A DNA stretch of 64,000 bases from Burhinus oedicnemus (taxonomy: Eukaryota > Chordata > Aves > Charadriiformes > Burhinidae), in NCBI GenBank assembly GCA_008921705.1, contig VFFE01006710.1, forward strand, positions 525,988 through 589,987, read 5' to 3'. The notes beneath the pieces are model-generated. The model saw nothing but the letters and a program-made list of their open reading frames with translations. It made no database searches and was not told the origin of the DNA. The position numbers and the translations under genes are program-made. Of this stretch, positions 53,501-63,679 are shown one piece after another (within the stretch, counting starts at the first letter, position 1; the number at the start of each line of letters is the position of its first letter).

Positions 53501-54414
53501 GAGTTAAACTTGCACAGCCCAGCATGCAAGTTTCTGCAGTCCGGTAACCACTGCAGCATTTATATGGAACTTACAGCATCTGCTTTCCATCCTTGTGTCC
53601 CTTGTCACCATAATTGGTGACTTGTGGAGCTGCAGGCTGAGAGGAACTGACAGCACAGCATGTACTATGACCCAGGTACTGTCAAACACAGCAGAACTTA
53701 AAAAAACCAACCAAACAAAAAAAATAAAACCACAACAACAAGCACCCCCCCCCCCCAAAAAAAAAAAAAAAAAAAAAAAAACCCACAAACCAAAAAACCA
53801 AAACCTTAAGTATGTTTTTAGCCATTGTGAATGCTGGATGTATACTATGCCTCTCAGAACATTCTGGTTACTATTAATTGTTAACTTATTAACTACTAAT
53901 TATTAAACTAATTAGTTGAGACTAAATGCCTGTCTTTAAATAGCTGAAATCAGTAAGATGATGAATCCTGCCTCTGAGGTATATTAATTGGCATGTGACT
54001 GTCCACAGAAAAAAATATTGACATGACAAATGAATAACTTAGTTGAGTATTTCGAGTAGAATGTTGCTTGTTTTTTACCAGTCCAAAGACTTAATGTCTT
54101 GATTAGAGGATTTTGATAAGACGTTTTCTTGGGATTTCGTTCAGACTACGAAGTGTGTTAGGACATATAATAGGAAACAGGATTCATCTAGAACCTATCA
54201 GAGACTTAGCTTACCTACCTTAAGCTCCAGTAAGGGCTAAGAGCTCAAAGCGTTAAACTGGCTCAGCATTACATGTGAAATTATATATTGAATGAGATTA
54301 GCTACTGTGATTTTTTTATTATTTTTTTTTTTTAAATACCTTCTGACCAATTATAGTTTAAGGAGCTACTAGTTTGGTTTAGAATTTAATTCCCTGTGGT
54401 GAACTCCAAAAAAT
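50596..54414. other. Intergenic, no gene recognised
   Basis: Low-repeat sequence. 52700-53180 is somewhat richer in GC with short open frames on both strands, none recognisable. Confidence 0.5.
53698..53805 (+). repeat. A/C-only low-complexity tract with C12 then A25
   Basis: About 108 bases composed almost solely of A and C, centred on C12 (53745-53756) followed directly by A25 (53757-53781). Confidence 0.9.
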
Positions 54415-55650
54415 TTCTGTTGGCTCATTTGCTCAGCCTGTCCAGGTCCCTCCAGGCCCCTCTGAATGGTGGCACAACTGTCTGAGTTATGTGTTGTCTG
54501 CCAATTTGCTGAGGGTCCACTCTGTGCTCATTAATGAAGATGTTAAATGGTATTGGTGCCATTATCGACCCCTGGGGTACATAACTAGTGACTAGACTCC
54601 AGCTGGACGTCGTGCTGCTGATTACAGCCCTTTCAGCCCACATCACTGTCCACTTACCTGGCCCATACATTATAGTTAGTCTATGAGGATGCTATGGGGG
54701 ACAGTGTCGAAAGCCGTAGTAAAGTCAAGACAAAAAACATCCACTGCTCTCCCCTCACCACTGAGCCAGTCATCTAGTCATAGCAGGCTATCAGCTTGAT
54801 CAAGCATGATAAAACTCGTGTCTGCTCCTAATTGCCTTTTTGACCTTCATACGTCTGGAAATGGCTTCCAGGTTTGTTTGCTCCACTGCTTTTCCAGGGA
54901 CTAAGGTGAGGCTGACCAGCCTCTAGTTCCTGATCTCCTCCTCCTCGCCTTTCTTGAAGGTAGAAGTGACATTTGCTTTCTTCCACTCCTCAGAAACCTT
55001 CCCCTTATTGCCATGAGCTTTTGAAGACTATTGAGTGGCCTCAAATAGCATCAGCGGCTCCCCTGACACCCATGAGTGGAGCCCATTAGGTCCTAGGGAC
55101 TTGTCAGTGTCTGGATTATTTAAGTGTTCCCTAACCTGATCCTTCTCCAGTGAGATTAAGTCTTCTTTGACCCACACCTTCTCATGGGTCTCAGGTGCCT
55201 GGAATTTCTGAAGGCGAGTATTACCAGTAAAGACTGAGGCAAAGGTGGCATCAGCAGCTTCTTCCATGTCCTTTATCACCAGGTGTCCTGCCATCCAGCA
55301 GCAGGCCCACGTTTTCCCTAGTCATCCTTTTGCTGCTGATTTACCTGTAGAAGCCTTTCTTGTCACCCTTCGCATCCCTCTTTAAATTAAACTCCAGTTT
55401 GGTCTTGGCTATCTTAACAACATCCCTGCACTCTCTGACAGTGTGCCTGTATTCCTTCTGGGTCACCTGTCCCTTCTCCCACCTCTTGCACACTTCCTTT
55501 TTGTGTTTGACTTTAGTCTGGAGTTCATTCTTCATCCATGTAGGCTTCCTTCTACATTTGCTTGGTTTCCTGCTCATTGGAATGAACCATTCTTGAACTC
55601 AGAGGATATGATCCTTGAAAATGGATCCAAAAATGTCTGGAGTTTTTTTA
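54415..55650 (-). mobile_element. CR1 LINE internal fragment (endonuclease-RT linker to RT)
   Basis: The minus strand reads from 55577 RKPTWMKNELQTKVKHKKEV and KGDKKGFYR, through 55294-55028 LISLEKDQVREHLNNPDTDK, to 54670-54425 with YVPQGSIMAPIPFNIFINE. The order matches the CR1 ORF2 middle. It lacks the 3' third and the tail, which is unusual for a CR1 insertion and points to a deletion or rearrangement. Frames are broken. Confidence 0.9.
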
Positions 55651-55651
55651 G

Positions 55652-56058
55652 GAGATCTTTTGGTCCTCTCAAGTATCCCAGTCCTTGACTGGCATTTAAC
55701 TACTGGAGATATCAGCCCTTCTCATTTTTAAAATCCAGTTTCCCTCAGTTAGGTGCTCATTTCTCAGCTAACGGGTAACGGGTGGCTTCAGCCTTGTCCA
55801 CATCTGCTTTTGGAAAAGCCTCTTTATCACAGCATCACCGAATGGTTGAGGTAGAAAGGACCTCTGGAAGCCATCTGGTCCAATGCCCTTGCTGCCCAGG
55901 TCCATGTGGAGATGGCTTTTGAGTTCTCTGCAGGGATGGAGACTCCACAAGCTCTCTGGGCAACCTGTGCCAGTGCTCAGTCACCCTCACAGTGAGAAAG
56001 TGTTTCCTGATGTTTAGATGGCAACTCCTCTGTTTCAGTTTGTGCCCGTTACCTCTTG
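55652..56058 (-). repeat. Right arm of 407-bp inverted duplication (partner 43485-43891)
   Basis: Includes a CR1 3' end (55826-56058, minus strand; TEHWHRLPRELVESP and the 3' tail) and 174 bp of shared non-CR1 flank (55652-55825). The frame at 55768-55950 differs from its partner at 43593-43775 by one residue of 60. Confidence 0.95.
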
Positions 56059-56065
56059 TCCATAC

Positions 56066-56362
56066 CTCCAGCTGCTGTCATTTAACTGTGTGTACCCACA
56101 CATCCACTCCAAAACTTTCTAAATAAACATTTTGGTTCTGCTGCAGGAAACCATTTTTTCAAAAGAATGAAAAAATATGTGGCTAATTCTAATTATGTAT
56201 CAAAGAAAAACATTCCACTTCATTCGTATCTAACACAGATCTCAAAGCATTTTTAATTGTTGTATTTTTTCCCTTTGCGGTGCTACTCAGAGTAAAAAAA
56301 AAAAAAAATCATGAAAATCACATGAAAAGAATCACTAGTTTTAAACTCTACAGATAGGTTCT
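56066..56362 (+). repeat. Left arm of 297-bp inverted repeat
   Basis: From ctccagctgctgtcatttaa to cagataggttct. Matches the reverse complement of 57399-57695 with about six substitutions, one 4-bp indel (cattcattcg against cattcg) and a poly(A) length difference (15 against 11). Confidence 0.95.
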
Positions 56363-57398
56363 GCGGGACTCCTTCCAGAAAGAACTTACGACTTTCTGGT
56401 CAATATGCTTTTGCCTGTCCAGTAGGTGATCGGATCTAAACCAAAAGGAGCCATAACGTTGTCAACAGTAAGTTGTATATGTCATGTAATATTTTCTTTC
56501 ACATCTCTGATCAAAGAGACTCAATTCAAAAAATGTGAAGCTCTGACTTAGAAGGGAAGACGACAACATATCTTCGTTTTAACAAAACTGAAGTTCAGTT
56601 TGAGTAGGATTACCAGAGTTGGTCAGCATTTCAAAACTTTGTTTTATAGAATGATCGGCTTTTGAAAACGTTTCTGGCAAAAAAACCCTCAAAACATTCA
56701 GCATTCTTGATTTACAGTTGTCTTTTCTTTTTCCATATAAAAATAGATTTTACTTAGCTGCCTGCTATTAACTGCATTCACCCGATAATCCCTTCATATG
56801 TTGGAATGCAGAATTCTGAATGACATTGGAGAGAAGCTGTCTCAAGTAAATTGCAAAATTATATGTAGGAATGACTCATTGCACAAACAGATGGGTGGAG
56901 GACAGAAGTGGTACCAATTCCAGAGAAACTATCTAGAGAATACACAGGAACAGCACTTTGATAAGAGATGTTGACAATAGCAAAAGAAACATAATGGGGA
57001 AACTCAGAAGTTGCAGCACCCGTACTTCCCTGACACGATGCTACAGGCAACAGAATGTGATCTGTGAGGGTAGAGGACTCAAGCTTACAACTTTCATTTT
57101 CAAGAAGAACATGTTCCAGCATTTTCAATAGCTCAACAAAAGGCCCAGGCTGTGCATCTTAGAATGTAAGCCTGGAAGAAACAAAAGTATCTCTGAAAAC
57201 TTAATTGGCAAGGCTTCATCTAAATAAGTGATTTTCCTGCAGGCAGAGAAGAACGATGGCCTTAGACGTCTTAATGGACATGAGTTCTGCATTTGTTATG
57301 AGTTTGAAGCGGGGAGTTTTGGAATCAGAATAGCAAAGTGGTATTTAATAGGGGAAAGTAGTATTTAATATTCTGTATCTAATAGCAACCTGTATACA
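56363..57398. other. Spacer of the 297-bp inverted repeat
   Basis: 1036 bp of AT-rich DNA with no recognisable transposase. The longest minus frame (56859-57128, 89 codons) has no domain I recognise. Confidence 0.6.
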
Positions 57399-57695
57399 AG
57401 AACCTATCTGTAGAGTTTAAAACTAGTGATTCTTTTCATGTGATTTTCATGATTTTTTTTTTTAGTCTGAGTAGCACTGCAAAGGGAAAAAATACAACAG
57501 TTAAAAATACTTTGAGATCTGTGTTAGATACGAATGAATGAAGTGGAATGTTTTTCTTTGATACATAATTAGAATTAGCCACATATTTTTTCATTCTTTT
57601 GAAAAAATGGTTTCCTGCAGCAGAACCAAAATGTTTATTTAGAAAGTTTTGGAGTGGATGTGTGGGTACACATAGTTAAATGACAGCAGCTGGAG
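57399..57695 (-). repeat. Right arm of 297-bp inverted repeat
   Basis: Reverse-complement partner of 56066-56362. It starts agaacctatctgtagagttt and ends gacagcagctggag. Confidence 0.95.
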
Positions 57696-59399
57696 TTACT
57701 ATGTAGTTCATTTCTGCCTTCAGAAATTGCGGGTTTTTCTTCAGTAGCCTACAGTTTATATAAAACTTGGCAGAAAACTGCTAGCTGGGCAGTCTCTTTT
57801 CTGCACTGGCACAGGAGAGTGAATACCGAAAAATTACAAGACACTGTGTCTTGATAAATGTCTACATCAAGGTGAGGGGAAACAGCTTTATTCTATTATA
57901 CTCCATGAGGGAAGAGGAAAAAAAGTATTTCTGCCTTCCAGAAATACAGTCCTTTTCCCTTTCTTTTTCCTCAGTCAGGTTCCTCACAGGATTTGGGATT
58001 GAGGCCACAGTACTGTGGGTACCTTGCTCAGCGCAGGAGTTGATTTAAGACCTTCCCACCCTCTGCCTTTTGCTTCCATCTCTATTTGCCACTTTGCTTT
58101 TCCAATGTAACAATTAGTGGCCCTTTGCACTAACCTGGATCAGAAAACTAGCCCAGGTTAAAAATACTCTGCACTTCAACCTTTTTTCCCCACGATTATC
58201 TTTTAACCCTCATTGATTTTGATTACCGTTCAGTGTTCGGCCATGTGGACAGCTGCACATGAAGTAGGATGTGAACGAAGAGACTGGGGTGAAGTGGGAG
58301 GTCCAAAACCTGCTTAATTAAGCACTGCTCCCAAGGGAACCATGCCTTAAGGGACAAAATGTGAATAACTAGGGAGAGACAGCCAAGGGGAAAGCCCAGT
58401 TGTAAAATGGAAGAAAAAGAGGGAGAGAAAGAGAACCAGCAGTGACTAAGACTACCAGATATTTGTTTCACCTAAACCAATCCAGATAAACAACTACACC
58501 CTTTCATGAGATAGATGCTGTTAATCCCTTTTGTAAGACCCTTTTTCTGAATTACTAAGAATTCTGTGGATTCCTATCCAGTGAAAAAGTCAATTATCTT
58601 ATGCTAGCACTACTCTTGCTTCCTGTCACTTGAGCACAAGCTAAATTTCAGATATCCTGATAATACTCTTAATTATGGTCTTGTAAATTGTTCATGCTAA
58701 AGCCCATTGAGAACTCCATGACAGACATGACTTGGAACGTATTGGTGGAATGTACTCATTTAAATACAGGAAACATCTGGGAAATACATGTTTCATGTGA
58801 ACTGGTTTCTAAAGAGCTTTGTATACTGAAATTAATTGCAAATACAGTGTCATAAAGCCATCTATTTGCAGTTGTGTTAATCTTCATTGATTTATCACTT
58901 CCAAAAATTCATTTTCAGTACTATCATAAACTGGGAACTGAGCCCCCTGTTTACACTTAGACATATTTTATGCTGTGCATTGCATTAAGCCTCTTTTTTT
59001 TTTTTTGTGTGTGTGTGTGTTAGTCAAACAATCATCTCAAATTGCTTTGTGTTTCTTAGAAGCAGCAACAGTGATGGGAGCCCAGGTGACATTTTCCTCG
59101 TTCCTCCTGGGCAAAGAGAAAGACCTGGGAGATGTGGCAAATATGTTCTGCAGATTAACACCCAGCTGTGTGGCAGGTGTTATTGGCAGGACTTGGGCTT
59201 CTACATCTAGAAAGCCATCTTTGAGGAACAAGAGCAACCAGAGATGGGTTCCACGTGACAGGCAGCAACATCTTTGTCAATGGGCTTGCAAAATTATTGA
59301 GGGAGCCTTAAAGTTAGGTCCATCAGTGGGTGGAAGCATACACCAAACAGAGCAACAGGGGAGGTTCTCTCCCACCCAAGGAAGTTGGACAATCAAGGG
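57696..59399. other. Intergenic, no gene recognised
   Basis: Contains (GT)7 at 59007-59020 after a T-run. The part from about 59090 to 59399 may belong to the CR1 that follows but cannot be aligned with confidence by eye. Confidence 0.5.
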
Positions 59400-60080
59400 C
59401 CTGCCTCAAGTGCCTCTATACTAATGTATGCAGCTTCGGAAACCAACAGGAGAAACTAGATGACTGTGTGCAGTTGAACAGTTGTGATGATACAGGAATT
59501 AGAGACATGATGGGAGGGTTCATGTGAAGGAAGTATTGCAATGCATAGATACAAGCTCTTTCACAAACACAATAAAGATGAGGGCTGGGGCTGGTTCTGT
59601 GCTCTATGAAAAGGGATGCACAGAGCGCTTGGACTAAGGTTTACAGGCTTTTTGAGAGTTTTCTAGTCAGGATCACAGTACGGACTGCAATGGCAATGTC
59701 ATGATCGGTGCCTACTCTAGGCCACCTTGTCAAGGACAGGAGATGGGTGAAGCCCCCTTCAAATAGGGAGAAGTCGTCTCTTGATCGCAGGTCCTGCTTC
59801 TCATGGGGGACTCTACCACCCCAACATCTGAGAGGGCAATGTTGAGGAGGGACAAGCAAGCCAACAGATTTTATGGACATCGAGGACAACTTTTTTGATA
59901 AAGATGTCGGACACGCTTGAATACAGGAGATGGTCTCCTGGATCTGCTACCCATAAATAAGAGGGAGCAGGTCAGGGAATGACAGTCAAAGGCAGCCTTG
60001 GCTGCGGTGGCTGAGGTAGCAGCGCTCAGGATCCTCAAGAAAAAGGTGCAGCTGTTATTTCTGGGGAAGCAGGGACTGCC
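59400..60080 (+). mobile_element. Degenerate CR1 LINE, endonuclease region
   Basis: LKCLYTNVCSFGNQQEKLDD (in the plus frame 59330-59527) matches the CR1 endonuclease start, usually LKCLYTNARSLGNKQEELE. Later fragments resemble the FL..IDDNFL, LLLTNKEGLV and VKGSLGC..HEMVEF motifs, all interrupted by stops. Limits are approximate and the 5' limit could reach about 59100. Confidence 0.7.
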
Positions 60081-60524
60081 TGATGGGGATTTTTCGAGAC
60101 AGCAGGTAAGTCTTAAATAAACAAGCATTGATTTATGCTGCAGCTACAAAATAATCCATCTGTTACTAACAAAAAATTAAGCATTAATCAAACATTAGTC
60201 AAGCCTTATTAGGCATATGATACCATGAGTCTGATGCTGAGTTGTTGGCTACAATCGCTGCTGTCTTTAGTTCTTGGTCTTCTTGCAACTAAGGAAAGCA
60301 AACAGGTATTACAAAATTTCTTCCTACTTTCAGTCAAGCAGTTCTGTGGTATATCTGGGTGCAAGGCAAACAGGATGAGTTTCACAAATGGGTCTTCATA
60401 TTACACAAGCGGGGAAGAGGTAGAGTAGACTAAAGGCTCTGACTTCAGCTTTTTCAGCGATCTAGTAGGCAAGATACCTTTGGAGGCCATCCTGAAGGGC
60501 AAAGGAGCCCAGGAAGCTTTAGGG

Positions 60525-60955
60525 ACAAACTAAAAGCAGAATAACAGTCCAACCTGAAATGCAAGGTGAGACCTCAACGGCCAGGAGAAATGGGCTGACA
60601 GGAACCCATAAAATTCAGCAAAGCTGAATGTACAATCCTGCACCTGAGACGGAATAACTGCATAAATCAGTACAGGCTGGAGACTGAAAAATTAAGTAGC
60701 AGCTGTGAAAAAAGGGCTCGGGGGACAAGTCCAGTATGAATCAGCAAAGGGCCCTTGCAGCAATGAAAGCTAAGAGAAAGCTAACAGGCTACGCTGCGTT
60801 AGCAAGACAATTACAGCCAGCAGATCAAGGGGAATGATTAATCCTCTCTACTTGGCACTTGTGAATCCATATCTGGAATTCTGTGCCAAGTTTTGGGCCA
60901 CCCAGTATAAGAGAGAGATTGACAACTTGGAGGGAATGCATAAAATTTATTTCTG
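60525..60955 (+). mobile_element. Degenerate CR1 LINE, RT thumb region
   Basis: Broken reading KFSKAECTILHLRRNNCINQ and YLEFCAKFWA-like text match the CR1 segment [17 protein letters not shown] and HLEYCVQFWAPQY. Same strand and order as the preceding CR1 piece, so both are probably one old element with the middle deleted. Confidence 0.65.
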
Positions 60956-61689
60956 TTGAAATAGTAAGTCATAGAAATCAGAAGCAGAAGAAATTGCTTG
61001 GACCATCCCATAATATATATTTTACCTTGAAATTGAGTTAAATTTTATTCAAAAGTTGCAGCACAGGGTACAAATTAAGCTCTTACGACCTGGAGTCAAA
61101 AATCCCTGCCACTTTCTTACCGGAAGCATGTTCTTCCTTTGCTTACTGAGTAACTCAGGCACTTAAGCTACGTGTTTTTGGCCGAAGGTACCTGTGCAGC
61201 AGCTTGTTCTCAGTTCATGCAGGCTGTGCTTCTCAGCAGTTACTGTCCTCAGTAACTGGCTCATTGTTTTTTGGCCAGTTACTTTGCTAATTCTGCTTTA
61301 CAGTTGTCTAGTAACAACAAATCTCATGACAACAGACTTCAAGACTTACCGGTTTTCCTTGACACCAACTTCAGTCTCCTTATTCTTGATCTTTCACATC
61401 TGATCCTCAAAAGAAACTACCATATACCTTCCAAATGTGAGTCTTAGAAGTAAAACCAGTATCTGAGCTAGACACCAATGCAGGGCTTAATACAGATAAT
61501 TTTGTTTTATGCCAGAGCTTAATCTGCACCCCTTCCCACAATTAACCTCTTCGAATTCCAGAGTCTGTAAGGTCTAGCTTTTTCTGTAAAACACCTATAA
61601 CATCACCTTTTTCATCACACCTCCCCACTTCCATTACCTGCAAAATTGCCCTCTAATCCAGATGTATCAACTATTTTTACCTACACACT

Positions 61690-62266
61690 TGTCCTGGTTT
61701 CAGCTGGGATAGAGTTAATTTTCTTTGTAGTGGCTGCTATGTTTCAGATTTGGTGTGAGAGGATTGTCAATGATGCATATTGTTTTAGTTGTTGCTAGGT
61801 GATGTTTATAGTATTCAAGGACTTTTTTCAGCTTCCCATAGAAGCTGAGAAGGAGCATAAACAGAACAATGGAATGGGCAATGGAACATTCCATACCATA
61901 GATAGTATATTAATGTGGGTTGGCCGGGGTGCCGGAATCCGCGATCACTACTTGGGTCAGGCTGGGCAACCAATTCACTGGGAAGTGAGAGTGACTTGTG
62001 GCTTGTATATTCTTTTACCATTACTATTATTATTATATCATCGTTCCCATTATTATTATTACTATTATTATTATAATACAATTATTATTGTTATTTTCCT
62101 TTTCTGTTATTATTCTATTAAACTGTCTTTATCTCAACCCATAAGGTTGGGGGGGGGGGTCCCCTTTTCCCTCCTTTTCTCCCTCTTCTCCCTACCCTTC
62201 TAGGTGGGGAAGGGGGAGTGAGCGAGCAGGTGCGCAGTCCTAGTTGCTGGCTGGGGTTAAACCACA
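61690..62266 (+). mobile_element. Solo LTR of an avian endogenous retrovirus (ERVL-like)
   Basis: 577 bp, TGTCCTGGTTTCAGCTGGGA at the start and GGGGTTAAACCACA at the end. Perfect 5-bp target duplication ACACT at 61685-61689 and 62267-62271. An ATTAAA signal is at 62117-62122, and an expanded TTA/ATT tract lies inside at about 62022-62093. No internal genes; the open frame at 61799-62203 is a by-product of the repeat tract. Confidence 0.92.
62022..62093 (+). repeat. Imperfect (ATT)n microsatellite inside the LTR
   Basis: Trinucleotide-type run of T and A, with a G11 run close by at about 62147-62158. Confidence 0.85.
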
Positions 62267-62649
62267 ACACTAAACCCTAAATTTGTATTTAGTTTTGAAG
62301 CTTAATGCTTCTATTCTGAAGCATTTTAGTTGAAGAAGGGCTTGTATGTCTGAAAGCTTAGAAGACTGTTACACAAAGACGGAGGAAAATTTGAGAAATG
62401 CCTAGCACATTGGTGGTAACAAACAGGTATAATATAAACTGAAGTTAAGCCTACAATCTAGAATAGGATGGAGATGAGTCTTCTGTGCCCTCAACCGGTA
62501 ATACACCATTCTTTCTGTTATGATATTTATTACAAATAACAGCTCTTTTCTCACCAGTTCAGCTTTGTAGGTACTAAGGACTGGAGGAACTGCTGGTCCA
62601 GAAGACACCAGTGTTTTCTACAGCCATATAAATTTCAGCATTACTCCAT

Positions 62650-63063
62650 CTATTTTGATGACACCACCAATTTCACTACAGCATTACCATCACCAGGGCT
62701 ATGGGCAGTAATACCACTGCAGTTTCTCATGGAGCACTGAAATGAGGTAGATGTGTATACCTCGTCACTGTTTCCTAAACCTGTTTCCTCTATGTTCTTC
62801 TCTGCATCAGCAAAGACTCTAAAGTACTGATACTGCATGGAAAAAGTCCATTTCAGGAACACGGTATTCGGCTCCTGGCGACAACCAGCTTTTTGCAGAT
62901 ATGGCAAATGACAACAGAGATGATCATCAGGATAAGACAGACAAATATTCAAAGCTTCTGAGGTTGAAGTAGTAAGCTTCCCCCTCCTCTCTGTTCTCAT
63001 TTCTTTTTCAGAGGTCCCAGCTCCATGGATAGAGACAGTATCATCATATGCGCAACTGGGCAT
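62650..63063 (-). other. Unrecognised open frame, 137 codons
   Basis: Starts MPSCAYDDTVSIHGAGTSEK and holds several Cys (CLSYPDDHLCCHLPYLQKAGC, FQCSMRNC). It overlaps the next frame in a different register. No signal peptide or domain recognised. Cys spacing loosely recalls extracellular modules such as the ZP C-terminal half, but this is weak. It may be a decayed gene, a terminal exon of a minus-strand gene, or chance. Confidence 0.2.
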
Positions 63064-63599
63064 CTCTGTTGACTGTTAACTTGGTTTCCCCTGAGCACTT
63101 TTGGCATGACTGTTGAGAAACACAACCTATCTTTCACAATTGCCATGTTGGATCTGGCTGTAGGAAGAATCATTTTGTAGTCACAGGGATCCAGGAAATA
63201 CCAGTCCTTGAGGGTGAATGTCCTCAAATGGACAGAAGAGCTCAAACAAAGGAGTTTGTGGGCTAATACTACCATAGGGTCTACATGAGAGGACTGCATA
63301 TGGATGCTTGATTTAACTAGGAGATCTGCCTGGACAGGTTGTGGTTTTACAGGCTGCTGACTGTTACTTATTTCACAGGTCCCACCTTTGCTCAAGGAGA
63401 CCTTTCCAGCACAACCCTTATTTTTGGAATTACAGTTGTTAGCAAGCAGGATTGTACCCGACTGTCCCCATTTGGCCCAGGGCTGGATGCGCAGCCTGAA
63501 GGTGGAAGCTCCCTCCTCTCTCACGAGAAAACTTGGATGAAAACCGAGGATCCAGATTAGGAAGCTGAAATGGGGGGCAGGGGTGGCTGTTCGTGCCAT
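62997..63599 (-). other. Unrecognised open frame, 200 codons
   Basis: The longest unexplained frame in the intergenic half. It begins MARTATPAPHFSFLIWILGF, a hydrophobic start that could act as a signal sequence, and contains RTFTLKDWYFLDPCDYKMIL. It sits just inside the CpG-rich end of the window on the strand leading away from it. Overlaps the 137-codon frame by 67 bp, so a frameshift could join them. No family recognised. Confidence 0.25.
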
Positions 63600-63679
63600 G
63601 CTGCCTGCTTTTGGAGACGCTTGGTGAGAATGAGTCCCCTCAGAGGACAGGTAAGATCAGGAAGTTCCCGCCTTCTTCC

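Noticed and set aside
61799..62203. 134-codon open frame
   Set aside because: Inside the solo LTR; its tyrosine/isoleucine runs come from the ATT microsatellite.
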